Counted from the stretch's first letter, positions 17,124 to 26,798 are shown. The stretch: DNA of 64,000 nt from an uncultured bacterium (GCA_947428835.1 CANENE010000001.1:124001-188000); one strand, 5' to 3'. Translations and numbers: made by a program. The notes: generated by a model from the letters alone, not told the origin.

Positions 17124-20100
17124 ATGAAAATTTCCCATAGTTTTAAAATAAATACCCCCTTAAATAAAAAAGCTCCAATTGCAGCTTCTAGAAACAATAC
17201 TCTGCCTATTGGGCAAATTACCTCTATACCTGCTTTTTGCGGAAATGCATCTCAAATTTCATATTCAGGTTCAGCGTTATTAAATCAATTGATAGAAAAA
17301 GACTATTGTCCGCCGGAAACACCCGAAGAAATCCAAAAAGTCAACCAAATTGCCTCGCGCTACACAGATGATGACACTAAAAGCCCGGCTGCTGCCATAA
17401 CGGACGATTATGATTTAGATAATATTGAACTTAGCGAAGATGAAAAAGAATTTTTTCAAAATTTTCTTAAAAAACATGGCTATACATATATAGATGAATA
17501 TTCAAAATTTTCAGATGAAGAACTATTGAGACAAAGCTGCCAAAAAGTTTCAGATTGGGAAAAACTAAGGCAAAAATATCTCACAAACATTAAAGAAGCT
17601 TTTGAAGAACCAAAAAACAAAGAAATAATGAGCGAAGAAGAATTAGATTCAATATCTTCAAATTTCTTTGAAAATATTGCCCCTAAATTATGTTTGCAAG
17701 AATTAAAGGATGCAGGTCATCTTTTATATAGAGCCGGAGGCGATGCGGAAAAATTGAAATTTGATTATTCAATTCTTGCAGAAAGAAGATTATCTGCGCT
17801 TTTTAGTCATGTTGTTCCCCCGCACCCTTATCCAACCATGGATTTGATTTGCGATTTTCTTTATTGTCCGGATTATGATTTTGAAGAAAAAATCAAAAAA
17901 CTAAGCAAAAGACCCGCTCTTAGATCTTGTACTCTACCCGGAAGGCCAAAAATAAGCTTTGAAAATTGGAAAACTCTTTTAAATATGGAAGATGACGAAT
18001 ATCTTGAAAAAACTACTCCTAATATTAAAAGAACGCCTAAAAAAACTGATTTAAATTTATTTAAAAACCAAATTAAAACTTGTATTGAAAAACCAATCGA
18101 ATATGACAATAAGGCTGTGCAAGAGCTGATTCAAGACTTTAACCCGCAAATTGTTACAAATTACTATGCTCCAAAAACTTTATATAAATTTGAACCTCTT
18201 GCAAAAACAGAAAAAAAAGAAATACTCGTTTTATCTTTATTATCTGCCAAACAGGCACTTTTCAATAATGAAGATATTAATTTTTCAATTCCCAATAAAG
18301 GCGGCGCCCGCCCTACAAGAGATGAAGAGCCTGTTATTCATCCAAACGATTATGAAAGATTAAATAAAACACAAAGTGCTAGAAAAACCATAAAATACGG
18401 CGCAAAAATCAATTGGAGCAATGAAAAAATTGCAAGAGATATTTTACAAAATTTCTACGATGGCAACGGACACACTCTTGAAGGAGTGGAATTTGATTTC
18501 AAAGCCCAAGAAGACGGAAAATATACAGTCACAATAAAAGGTCTTGGAAATTATGATTATGAACATATTGAAAATACAGGAAGTTCCACAAAAGATGACG
18601 ACTATGAAAGTGCAGGTTTCTATGGCGAAGGAACAAAAATTCTTGCAGTAAATTTGTTATCAAAAATGGACACGCCATTTGTTGAATATGGATGCGGCGA
18701 ATGGAAGATGACCCTTGGACGCTCATCTGATAATTTAAAAGAAGCACTTATGACAAAGACTCTTGAAAAAAATGAAAACTATGTTGAAGGCAACTACATA
18801 AAATTTGAAACAAAAGATACGGGCTTAATTGAATCTTTGATTGAAGCAAGAAATTATTTCTACCATCCTTCCAATCCGGATTTTTTCAACTTTGATTATG
18901 AAAACGAATTTTTCGGCATAAAGTTTCTTGAAAAAAATGAAGACGGAAATTTATACTTAATACAAAGATACGAAAGCAGCCTGCCTTTAAAAGGTGTTTC
19001 AATTGTATTCAAAAAAAATCCAAACGATCCTTATTTGGTTGAAAAAAATTATGGCAGTCAATATCAAATAACAGATCGTGACAGAAATGCCCTTAGCGAA
19101 AATGATATTATTCAGTTGTTTTCCAGATATATAAAAACCATGAGCAACGAAGATATCTCAAAAATGGTATGTTCATTGGAACCTGTTTGGAATTTGGACA
19201 AATTAAAGCAAGAAGGCGCAACATATTTTCAAGCTAAATTTTTAGACAAACTCCTTGATGAAATGAAATTGAGAGATATTGGAATTGATTTTGGCGATAA
19301 ATATGCCGTTGATGATAAAAATGAAGTATCACGTGATATGATGCATAATTTAGGATATAAAATCGGGATATCCAAAATGAGCAAAGCGGGTATGAAGCCT
19401 TATGAAGATGTTGTTATCAAAAAACCAAAAACTCCAAACAAAATGCAGACAAGAAAAATTCATATTTTAGATGAAGGATTAAAAGTCTTACATGATAACG
19501 CCGATATTCCTCAAATGGAATTAATCAAGGAAAGCGAAATCTATACTCCTAAATATATCTTCAAAGATGAAGATTGTCCTAATACAAATGCACAGGCAAT
19601 TATAGAAAGTATTTTTGGTATTAACAACAATTATAAAGGAAATTGGATAAAAGAAAGCTATTTGACCTATGCACCATTTGAAGATGTTTTTAGTACCTGG
19701 CTCCATGAGCTTTCTCATAAAGTCGGAGGCGATGAATCCGAAATATTTTCTAATCAGTTGATTGAAGTTCAAGAAATGGTGTTGGATATTTTGATAAATA
19801 ATGAAGCAGCACGTCAAAAAATGACAGCATTAAAAGAAATGTACGACAACATCGAAATTAAAAATATTCCAATTAACAAAGAAGGATATAAAGCGCATCT
19901 GCTTCATATTATAAATAATAGTGATTATTCAATAGGAAATTACGAAGAAAAACAAAATTCCACCATAGAAAACTATGAAAAAGAATTTGATTTTCAACAT
20001 AATCCGGTTAATGCTTTAGATATAAAACCGCTAAAAACCCTGCCTGATACAGATGAATATATGAAAAAACTTCATCAAAACGGCTCTGTTTGTGTAAGTA

Positions 20101-21659
20101 TTCCAAATGAAGGTAAAGCAAAACCCAATAAAGACGAAAATGCCATTATAAATTCAGACGATATTCAAAGACTTGGAATAGAAGAAAGTGCGGATATCAC
20201 AATAAAATACGGTGCAAAAATCAATTGGAGCAATGAAAAAATTGCAAGAGATATCCTGCAAAATTTCTATGACGGTAACGGATACACTCTTGAAGGAGTG
20301 GATATAGAAGTTGAAAAAACAAACAACGGAAAATATAAAATTAAAATTAAAGGTCTTGGGGAATATGATTATGAACATATCGAAAATATAGGAAGTTCCA
20401 CAAAAGACAACGATGTAAACAGCGCAGGTTTCTATGGCGAAGGAACAGGTATTGTTGCAGTAAACCTGCTATCTAAACTCGATACTCCATATGTCAGATA
20501 TGCGTCAGGCGACTGGGAGGTGACCTTCAAGCGCTCATCAGATAATATCAAAGAAGCACTTATGACTCAAACTCTCGATAAAAATAAAGAAAGAATTGAA
20601 GGTAATTATATCGAGTTTGAAACAGAAAATGAAAATTTAGTTGAAAGTATTATCAAATCAAAAGATTATTTTTATCATCCTTATAATCCTGATTTTCAAA
20701 ATTTAGACTTTGAAAATGAATTTTTTGGCTTTAAACTCTGCCCGAATGAAAACGGCAATTTATATTATATACAAAGATATCAGGATGAAACCGGAAAGAT
20801 GGAAAAGCCTTTAAGAAATATGGGAATTGTATTTAAAAAGGCAATTATAAATGAACCTGTCGGAACCGGAAGAGACAGGACAGAAATAGAATCCGATATG
20901 CTTTTTACTTTAGCTTATGATTATGCAACAACAATGACAGACGATGAATTAGTTAAAGCAATTTGTCTTTTGCTGCCTGTATATACAAATGATTATGCAG
21001 ATTCATATATTTTTAAAGAGCCGGATAGTGTGATGTATTTTGTTCAAGGCCTCACTCAAGAAGCAATCGATAGACAAATTAAAATTAATTTCGATAATCA
21101 AAAAATAGTTGCAAATACAAAAAAACCTTATCAGGATTCATCTGTCAGCAATTGTCTTCATAATTCCAAATACATATTTGCTCCTTATTTTATGGCACGC
21201 ATTGGAATGAAAAGGGATGATGAAATTTATAAAACACTACATTTGAAAAAATCTATAACTCCGACTGAAATTGAAAAAAAGAAACTAAAAATATTAAAAG
21301 AAGCTCTTTTTTTCATATGTCCGCAAGCAGAAGATATGGATATTTATATGTATGAAAGCAAAAATTATTTTGAAAATTTTACCTCACTTCAAGATGAAGC
21401 AGGGGTTATGATAGATAGAGAATTTATGGAAGAAAATGATTTTATAAAAGTTCTGTCAGGATTGCTTGCACAAGTACACGATAAAAATAATAATAAAGAA
21501 TTAAGTACATTCAGCTATGATTTAACCGATCAAATAACAGATGACCTTAAAGTATTAATTCAAAATCCCGAAATTGCACAAAAACTTAAAGTTATAGAAG
21601 AAGTTTATAATGAAATTGAAACAAAACAAAATCAAGAATGGAAATATCGAACTTTTTGA
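17124..21659 (+). CDS. Giant protein with two GHKL-like ATPase units and one HExxH metallopeptidase motif
   Basis: The 1511 residues begin with an Asn/Lys-rich leader and an F-x-G box (IPAFCGN, 38-40) but no signal peptide. Residues ~390-975 and ~990-1511 are two diverged copies of one unit. Each opens with SIPN.G and KYGAKINWSNEK (from ~424 and ~1028), then RDILQNFYDGNG (like the N-box of GHKL ATPases), IKGLG.YDYEHIEN.GSSTKD and SAGFYGEGT..VAVNLLSK (G1/G2-like glycine boxes, as in Hsp90 and MORC). The Asp usual in DxGxG is Lys in both copies. Unit 1 ends with WLHELSHKVGGDESE: H861-E862-x-x-H865 is a zinc-peptidase motif. Unit 2 has LLAQVHDKNNNKE at the same place, so the site is lost. Substrate and role unknown; a conformational ATPase controlling a protease is one possibility. 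Confidence 0.65.
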   Translation: MKISHSFKINTPLNKKAPIAASRNNTLPIGQITSIPAFCGNASQISYSGSALLNQLIEKDYCPPETPEEIQKVNQIASRYTDDDTKSPAAAITDDYDLDNIELSEDEKEFFQNFLKKHGYTYIDEYSKFSDEELLRQSCQKVSDWEKLRQKYLTNIKEAFEEPKNKEIMSEEELDSISSNFFENIAPKLCLQELKDAGHLLYRAGGDAEKLKFDYSILAERRLSALFSHVVPPHPYPTMDLICDFLYCPDYDFEEKIKKLSKRPALRSCTLPGRPKISFENWKTLLNMEDDEYLEKTTPNIKRTPKKTDLNLFKNQIKTCIEKPIEYDNKAVQELIQDFNPQIVTNYYAPKTLYKFEPLAKTEKKEILVLSLLSAKQALFNNEDINFSIPNKGGARPTRDEEPVIHPNDYERLNKTQSARKTIKYGAKINWSNEKIARDILQNFYDGNGHTLEGVEFDFKAQEDGKYTVTIKGLGNYDYEHIENTGSSTKDDDYESAGFYGEGTKILAVNLLSKMDTPFVEYGCGEWKMTLGRSSDNLKEALMTKTLEKNENYVEGNYIKFETKDTGLIESLIEARNYFYHPSNPDFFNFDYENEFFGIKFLEKNEDGNLYLIQRYESSLPLKGVSIVFKKNPNDPYLVEKNYGSQYQITDRDRNALSENDIIQLFSRYIKTMSNEDISKMVCSLEPVWNLDKLKQEGATYFQAKFLDKLLDEMKLRDIGIDFGDKYAVDDKNEVSRDMMHNLGYKIGISKMSKAGMKPYEDVVIKKPKTPNKMQTRKIHILDEGLKVLHDNADIPQMELIKESEIYTPKYIFKDEDCPNTNAQAIIESIFGINNNYKGNWIKESYLTYAPFEDVFSTWLHELSHKVGGDESEIFSNQLIEVQEMVLDILINNEAARQKMTALKEMYDNIEIKNIPINKEGYKAHLLHIINNSDYSIGNYEEKQNSTIENYEKEFDFQHNPVNALDIKPLKTLPDTDEYMKKLHQNGSVCVSIPNEGKAKPNKDENAIINSDDIQRLGIEESADITIKYGAKINWSNEKIARDILQNFYDGNGYTLEGVDIEVEKTNNGKYKIKIKGLGEYDYEHIENIGSSTKDNDVNSAGFYGEGTGIVAVNLLSKLDTPYVRYASGDWEVTFKRSSDNIKEALMTQTLDKNKERIEGNYIEFETENENLVESIIKSKDYFYHPYNPDFQNLDFENEFFGFKLCPNENGNLYYIQRYQDETGKMEKPLRNMGIVFKKAIINEPVGTGRDRTEIESDMLFTLAYDYATTMTDDELVKAICLLLPVYTNDYADSYIFKEPDSVMYFVQGLTQEAIDRQIKINFDNQKIVANTKKPYQDSSVSNCLHNSKYIFAPYFMARIGMKRDDEIYKTLHLKKSITPTEIEKKKLKILKEALFFICPQAEDMDIYMYESKNYFENFTSLQDEAGVMIDREFMEENDFIKVLSGLLAQVHDKNNNKELSTFSYDLTDQITDDLKVLIQNPEIAQKLKVIEEVYNEIETKQNQEWKYRTF

Positions 21660-21757
21660 AGTATCTTAGATATATCTGTGTAAATTAAAAGGCAACATGG
21701 TTATTGACCAAAATTCTTTATTTACATACAAAAGGCTATGTTGGAGAGATAATATAA

Positions 21758-22654
21758 ATGCTTTTTTCAATAAATATTGCAAGAGACTGGATAGATAATA
21801 TTTGGGGATGGGGAGGTTTTATAGGTGCAATTATAGTACCTGTTTTAATTTGGTACTTCGGCTCAACAAGGGCGGAAGCTAAAAGAACCAACCACCAGCA
21901 AAACGAACATCTTAATTACCTATTGATGGTTATTGACCGCTATTTTCAATATCTTAAGACTTTAGACAGCGTTATTACTTCATCATTAGAAAAAATGGAA
22001 ATTTTTATAGCCAACCCGAATGAAGAAACCAAGATGGATGCCTTCCATCAAATAATACCTCCCCAATTGAATTTTAATTTAAAGATTAATGACTATGCTT
22101 TTACTATCAACAATCAGGCAAATTTGATAAAACTATTGATGAAATTTTTATCTTTGCACAATGAATTACAAACTCATATCCATTTCTATAACAATGATGC
22201 GATGCAAATTTATAACCCTCAGATACCGATTGAAGCCTTTGTCAAAACAGCAAAAGGTTATCGGGATTTGAATTTTCGTAATTTTTTAGCAACAATTTGG
22301 CTTGCACAATACATATTGCATCGATTGTTTGAAACTGTTTACGGTTATGAAAAGCACCTTAAAAAATCGCATATGGTATCTTCCTATATTCCTCCTGAAA
22401 GTGTTAATTATTTTGAAAATATTATAATTAAGCTTAATAATGTATATGAAAATGATACTTGGCAAAAAGCATACGATAACGCAATTGAGCCTATAAAAAA
22501 TTCTTTTTATGAAAAAATATACGAATCCTTTAAAAATAAATTTTTTAATAAAACACCAAGCGAAAATCAAAATACTCAAATCCCTTTTCCTATAAGCTGG
22601 ATGGTAGATTTTGTAAATAATTTTCCCAAAGATTCAGATAAAGATGGCGATTAA
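21758..22654 (+). CDS. Uncharacterised membrane-anchored protein
   Basis: One hydrophobic helix near the N-terminus (GGFIGAIIVPVLIWYFGS, about 18-36) is followed by positive charges (TRAEAKRTNHQ), so the rest should be cytoplasmic. The remaining ~260 residues are predicted-looking long helices rich in Lys, Asn and aromatic residues (NEHLNYLLMVIDRYFQYLK, FLSLHNELQTHIHFY). No enzyme motif is visible. This layout recalls small membrane sensors or effector-type proteins, but I cannot assign a family. A GGAGAG ribosome-binding site lies ~13 nt before the ATG. It follows the GHKL/peptidase gene by 98 bp in the same direction and may be functionally linked. Confidence 0.6.
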   Translation: MLFSINIARDWIDNIWGWGGFIGAIIVPVLIWYFGSTRAEAKRTNHQQNEHLNYLLMVIDRYFQYLKTLDSVITSSLEKMEIFIANPNEETKMDAFHQIIPPQLNFNLKINDYAFTINNQANLIKLLMKFLSLHNELQTHIHFYNNDAMQIYNPQIPIEAFVKTAKGYRDLNFRNFLATIWLAQYILHRLFETVYGYEKHLKKSHMVSSYIPPESVNYFENIIIKLNNVYENDTWQKAYDNAIEPIKNSFYEKIYESFKNKFFNKTPSENQNTQIPFPISWMVDFVNNFPKDSDKDGD

Positions 22655-22680
22655 TTGCAAGGAGAGCTTTGGCCGACATG

Positions 22681-22730
22681 GCAATCCCCGTGAATTGATG
22701 CGGGTAATAAACTCATGGAAACCGGATTGC
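22681..22730. repeat. Short inverted-repeat element between convergent genes
   Basis: GCAATCC (22681-22687) and GGATTGC (22724-22730) enclose about 36 bp with a CCCGTGAATTGATGCGGG inner hairpin. The outer arms echo the GCAATCC/GGATTGC ends of the dispersed repeats at 46-51 kb. It may act as a terminator for both flanking genes. Confidence 0.45.
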
Positions 22731-22736
22731 TTTAGT

Positions 22737-23267
22737 TTACAATTCAGACAGATATCTATTCGTTTTTAGAAGCTTCCATTCGCTATTTATTTCAAACACC
22801 CAGTCGCGTTTCACTGTAACAAGCCCTAAATCAACAATAATCTTTCTTCTCAGCCCTGACAGGGAATACTCTTTTCCATCCGCTTCGCTTTCAAGATAAT
22901 ATCTGTTGCCATTTGCATCTCTGATTATTTTGGCTTTAATACGGCTATCATTAATTGTTGCTTTCCCTTCTTCAATAGCGGGATAATATATTAATTCATC
23001 TCCTATAGACAGTCTGCCGTCTTTGAAGAAATCTCTGATATAATGACTTTTTTCACTAACAGACTGAATAGATGGAGCAGTTGAAGCAGATGTCATTTGC
23101 TGATATTCAGATGAACTTATAGAAGCAGCAGAAAAAACCACTAAAGATTCATTTTCAATCTTTAAAATAATGTCATCAGAATCTTCAAGCCCTAAATACT
23201 CAAGCAAAAACGGCTCCATCGTAAGTACTTTTGAATTTCCAATTGTAGTTAATTTACGTCTAATCAT
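22737..23267 (-). CDS. AbrB/MazE-type DNA-binding protein with C-terminal RAMA-like domain
   Basis: Residues 1-50 (IRRKLTTIGNSKVLTMEPFLLEYLGLEDSD) are a SpoVT/AbrB swapped-hairpin domain as in MazE antitoxins. After a Ser-rich linker, residues ~75-170 (RDFFKDGRLSIGDELIYY, YSLSGLRRKIIVDLG, RDWVF...WKLLKTNR) match the outline of RAMA domains: G-L-x-x-G-D-x-L, then S-x-S-x-A/L, W-x-F and a final L-x-x-x-R. RAMA domains accompany restriction and methylation proteins and may read modified DNA. No toxin gene is adjacent. AAGGAGG precedes the ATG, and a consensus promoter with a symmetric element lies upstream, consistent with autoregulation. The RAMA call is by eye. Confidence 0.65.
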   Translation of the reverse strand: MIRRKLTTIGNSKVLTMEPFLLEYLGLEDSDDIILKIENESLVVFSAASISSSEYQQMTSASTAPSIQSVSEKSHYIRDFFKDGRLSIGDELIYYPAIEEGKATINDSRIKAKIIRDANGNRYYLESEADGKEYSLSGLRRKIIVDLGLVTVKRDWVFEINSEWKLLKTNRYLSEL

Positions 23268-23293
23268 TTTTTCCTCCTTGTTTAGATACTCTA

Positions 23294-23333
23294 ATTATAC
23301 ACTGTTAATATCTAAATGTCAAATAGTGTGTAT
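23294..23333 (-). promoter_or_regulatory. Consensus sigma-70 promoter and palindromic operator of the AbrB-like gene
   Basis: On the minus strand TTGACA (23322-23317) and TATAAT (23299-23294) are both perfect and 17 bp apart. Flanking the -35/-10 spacer are ATACACT (23297-23303) and AGTGTGTAT (23325-23333), a near-palindrome that covers both boxes. A strong promoter masked by a self-binding regulator is the natural reading. Confidence 0.8.
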
Positions 23334-23378
23334 CTATTAATTCTAAAAATATCTATTGATTTAAATTCTGCAATAAAT

Positions 23379-24497
23379 TTACTTGTTCAAGCGCCTTTTA
23401 ACAAGGTTTTGATAGTATGATAAATCTACGGAAATTGCTTTTCTGTAAACAGCATTTATATATTGATTAACGTTATTTTTATTTATCAAATGTTCATTTT
23501 TTCTTAATGATTCCAGAATAAAATCGTTGGTGTCGGCAGTATAGTGAGTCAAGTCTTTGTAGTTTTTGATATTTGTTATCTCTTTTAAATTTTCAAATGC
23601 AAATATCTTCATATTAGGGTATTTATTTTCATTTTCAACTAAATACCTTAAAAGCGCTTCTTCTTTATAAAAGACATCGCTTCTTATTGAAATTGCCAAT
23701 GACAAATCAGAAACAGGAGGGATTATAATATAAAATTCAACTTTCGGATTTGAAGCGACAACTTCAAGCAAATTTTCATCGAGATATTTATGCAAACTGC
23801 GCTTATATTCTTCATCAATAGAAATTTCGGGAATTTGTTTGGCTATATCAAGTATAGTTTTAAAATTGGCTGATATTTGGCTATCATCCTTGTATTTAAG
23901 CCATTTATCAAAACCTCCAAACCTTCTTGCATGTATTTCATCTTCAAACCAGGCATAGGGTCTATCAATATCTTTAATTGAATTTGTGCACTTTGTAAAA
24001 CCCAGCGCACAAGGCATAAATTTATCGTTTAAATATATTTTATAATCATCAATAGGATTATCATTATACAAAAAGCCATAGGTGCTTATAGGATATGATT
24101 CGTGTTCGTTTTCAAGATTTAAATAGTGGCTGTCTATTATATAAATTACTTTTTTAATATCTCTATATTTAAATAAATAATTTAATATCATTTTCTTTTC
24201 ATACATTGTTGAACCTGATATTGATAGATTAAAAAATTTGCCTCCCAATAATTTTGAAGCATTTTTAGAAGATGTATTTTCCGAATGGGAATTTCCGACA
24301 ATTACAGAATCAAAATCATAATCTCTGATAAATGCTTTAATAGCAAGTCTTGCGTGAGCATATTTGGTTTTTCCAATGAAATTTTTGTGCCAAATTTGAA
24401 GCGGATCTTTTAGAAAAATATATATTGCAATACAGCAAATCAAAGCTATTGTCGTTATTAAAAATATTATCAATGTAAGTTTTGAGAATTTTTGCAT
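23379..24497 (-). CDS. Membrane-anchored SGNH-like protein, probable partner of the MBOAT acyltransferase
   Basis: An N-terminal membrane anchor (LTLIIFLITTIALICCIAIYIF, 8-29) is followed by an extracytoplasmic domain. VIVGNSHSENT with Ser70 resembles the first block of SGNH/GDSL hydrolases (AlgX, AlgJ, DltD, PatB type). NLSISGSTMYEKKMILNYL resembles the second, and KDLTHYTAD near the C-terminus supplies the Asp-x-x-His of the triad. Such proteins finish transfer of acyl groups that an MBOAT protein passes across the membrane. The MBOAT gene is the upstream partner, 11 bp away on the same strand, which strongly supports a joint role in O-acylating a surface glycan. The glycan itself is unknown. 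Confidence 0.78.
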   Translation of the reverse strand: MQKFSKLTLIIFLITTIALICCIAIYIFLKDPLQIWHKNFIGKTKYAHARLAIKAFIRDYDFDSVIVGNSHSENTSSKNASKLLGGKFFNLSISGSTMYEKKMILNYLFKYRDIKKVIYIIDSHYLNLENEHESYPISTYGFLYNDNPIDDYKIYLNDKFMPCALGFTKCTNSIKDIDRPYAWFEDEIHARRFGGFDKWLKYKDDSQISANFKTILDIAKQIPEISIDEEYKRSLHKYLDENLLEVVASNPKVEFYIIIPPVSDLSLAISIRSDVFYKEEALLRYLVENENKYPNMKIFAFENLKEITNIKNYKDLTHYTADTNDFILESLRKNEHLINKNNVNQYINAVYRKAISVDLSYYQNLVKRRLNK

Positions 24498-24508
24498 AAT
24501 TTTTCTTT

Positions 24509-25951
24509 CTAAAAATTAAAATAGATAAATTCGCTGTAGGTGTTTAAATTTAATTTTATCAAGCATAATGTAAATATTATTGCAAATATAATTGCGCAAA
24601 ATATCGCATTTGTTTTTTTATTTATTTTAATTTTAGATATTATTTCCTGCGAATTTGGGCACATAAAAACTATTATAAAAGATAATGTCAAAATCAAAAT
24701 AATTGATGAATATGTTGTATTATTGAAAACAAAATCCAAATGACGGGTTTTAGGAATGACAAAATTATTAAAATTAATTAAAGACATAAAAACATTCTTT
24801 GCCTGATGAAGGTTTTCAGCCCTAAAAATTATCCAGGTAAGATTTATAAACATAAAAGTTATAAATATCGACAATGGTTTTGGCATTTCAATTTTTGTTT
24901 TTTGCCATAATTTATTAACGCACTGCGCAAGCCCGTGGAGCCCGCCCCAAATCACAAATAGCCAGCTTGCCCCATGCCAAAGCCCGCCAATTAGCATTGT
25001 GGTGATTAAATTAGAATATGTTCTAATTTCGCCTTTTCTGTTGCCGCCCAGTGGAATATAGATATAGTCTCTTAAAAATCTCGACAAGGTCATATGCCAT
25101 CTTTTCCAAAAATCCTGCACAGAAATTGCTCTGTATGGAGAATTAAAGTTCAAAGGTAAATCAATATTTAGCATTTTAGCGCTTCCAAGCGCCATATCCG
25201 TATAACCTGAAAAATCGAAATAAATTTGCATAGTATAGCTTAAAACAACAAGCCAGGCTTCAATTACAGAAAGTTCAGCCGAAACAGAATATCCCTGCTG
25301 AACGTATGTTGCAAGTATATCTGCGATAAAGACTTTCTTAAATAAACCTATAATAAACAAAAATAACCCTGATGTTATATTTTTATATTTCAAAACCTTT
25401 CTTTTTAAATCATTAAACTGGGGCATAACTTCTTTGTGATGAAGAATAGGCCCTGCAATCAAATGAGGGAAAAATGTCACAAACAGCAAATAGCTTAATA
25501 TATCATATTCCTGCGCTTCTTTTTTATAAGCATCAACCAAATAAGCAATTTGCGTAAAAGTGAAAAAGCTTATACCCAAAGGCAAAATGACCTTTGCAAT
25601 TTCTATATGAGTGTGCAGTATGTAATTTACATTATCAATAAAGAAATTTGCATATTTAAAATAGCCCAAAATAAGAATATTGATTAATAACCCGACTATA
25701 AGCAGGATTTTTCGATTTTTGTTGTCTTGAAAAACCTTTGCGCTAAAACAGCTTCCGATACAGAAATTTATCAGCATAGATATTAAAAGAAGAGCCGTAT
25801 ATTTAGGGTCCCACCAGCTGTAGAATGCAACTGAAGCAAGAACCAGCCACACTTTTGAAGCTAAAATTAATCTGAATTTTAAAAATGTATAATAACCCAA
25901 TAATGTCAAAGGCAAAAACAAAAACATATATGACATTGAGTTAAATAACAT
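24509..25951 (-). CDS. MBOAT family O-acyltransferase (AlgI/DltB/PatA type)
   Basis: A polytopic inner-membrane protein of 480 residues. MLFNSMSYMFLFLPLTLLGYY is the usual AlgI-type start, so I take the ATG at 25951, not one 15 codons upstream. The central block VQDFWKRWHMTLSRFLRDYI and PLGGNRKG and the invariant histidine of MLIGGLWHGASW (H326) define the MBOAT catalytic funnel. It moves acyl (often acetyl) groups from cytoplasmic donors to the periplasmic side. With the SGNH-like gene 11 bp downstream it forms a two-gene surface-glycan acylation operon. An AGAAGAT ribosome-binding site precedes the chosen start. Confidence 0.92.
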   Translation of the reverse strand: MLFNSMSYMFLFLPLTLLGYYTFLKFRLILASKVWLVLASVAFYSWWDPKYTALLLISMLINFCIGSCFSAKVFQDNKNRKILLIVGLLINILILGYFKYANFFIDNVNYILHTHIEIAKVILPLGISFFTFTQIAYLVDAYKKEAQEYDILSYLLFVTFFPHLIAGPILHHKEVMPQFNDLKRKVLKYKNITSGLFLFIIGLFKKVFIADILATYVQQGYSVSAELSVIEAWLVVLSYTMQIYFDFSGYTDMALGSAKMLNIDLPLNFNSPYRAISVQDFWKRWHMTLSRFLRDYIYIPLGGNRKGEIRTYSNLITTMLIGGLWHGASWLFVIWGGLHGLAQCVNKLWQKTKIEMPKPLSIFITFMFINLTWIIFRAENLHQAKNVFMSLINFNNFVIPKTRHLDFVFNNTTYSSIILILTLSFIIVFMCPNSQEIISKIKINKKTNAIFCAIIFAIIFTLCLIKLNLNTYSEFIYFNF

Positions 25952-26111
25952 AATTTTATCTTCTTTTGGCGCTATCCATTTAGAATATAAACACAAACCC
26001 GTATATTAGTCAATGAAACAAAGACACTCAAAGGCACGGCCTTGCATAATTATTAAAAAGATATTAAATTTACCTAACAAAAAACTAATAAAATTTATGT
26101 ATAATTAAAAT

Positions 26112-26798
26112 ATGAATCTTAAATCCGCAAAAATCCTAATAGTTGAAGATGAGCCCCAAATTAACAGATTAATTGAATTGGTATTATTGTCAGATGGTTT
26201 TTATAATGTCAAAAAAGCATATGACGGCAAAATGGCACTTGATATTATCCAATCGGATAAACCGGATTTAGTTCTTCTTGATGTTATGATTCCAAATATA
26301 GACGGCTTTGCTCTTTGCAGACAAATAAAAAATGATTCTTATTTAAATACAATTCAAATTATTATGCTTACTGCCAAAAAAATGGAAGAAGATATCCTGA
26401 ATGGCTTTGAATGCGGAGCGATAGACTATATCTCAAAACCCTTCAGCAATAAAATTCTTCTTGCAAGAGTAAAAGCTCATCTGAAAAATATTACTGTTCG
26501 CAGCATAAACTATAAAAATATTGAAATTGATAATTTAAAAAAGATCGTAAGCTTGGATGGAAAATTAATCAACTTAACAAAATTTGAATTTGAAATATTA
26601 AAAATAATGTTATCTGCGCCGGGTGTTGTATTTTCGCGCGCTCAACTGCTTGATTATCTTAGAGGAGACGGAGGATTTGATGTTTCACAAAGAGCAATTG
26701 ACGTTCAAATATTAAACCTTAGAAAAAAACTGAAAGATTTCGGCTCAAACATAGAAACAGTAAGAGGTGTCGGATACAGATTAAAGGAAGATAATTAA
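26112..26798 (+). CDS. OmpR/PhoB-family response regulator
   Basis: The receiver domain (1-120) has the acidic pair VEDE, phospho-acceptor D57 (LVLLDVMIP), the Thr of MLTAK and the Lys of SKPF. A winged-helix output domain (~130-228) shows LTKFEFEILKIMLSAPGVVFSRAQLLDYL and TVRGVGYRLK, typical of OmpR/PhoB. It would bind direct repeats near its targets after phosphorylation by the adjacent kinase, whose ATG overlaps its stop by one base (TAATG). TATAAT (26100-26105) ends 6 nt before the ATG and there is no Shine-Dalgarno, so the mRNA may be leaderless. Confidence 0.95.
   Translation: MNLKSAKILIVEDEPQINRLIELVLLSDGFYNVKKAYDGKMALDIIQSDKPDLVLLDVMIPNIDGFALCRQIKNDSYLNTIQIIMLTAKKMEEDILNGFECGAIDYISKPFSNKILLARVKAHLKNITVRSINYKNIEIDNLKKIVSLDGKLINLTKFEFEILKIMLSAPGVVFSRAQLLDYLRGDGGFDVSQRAIDVQILNLRKKLKDFGSNIETVRGVGYRLKEDN

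Noticed and set aside
24540-24743. 67-codon plus-strand frame inside the MBOAT gene
   Set aside because: Antisense to a strongly supported membrane enzyme; its hydrophobicity mirrors the coding strand.
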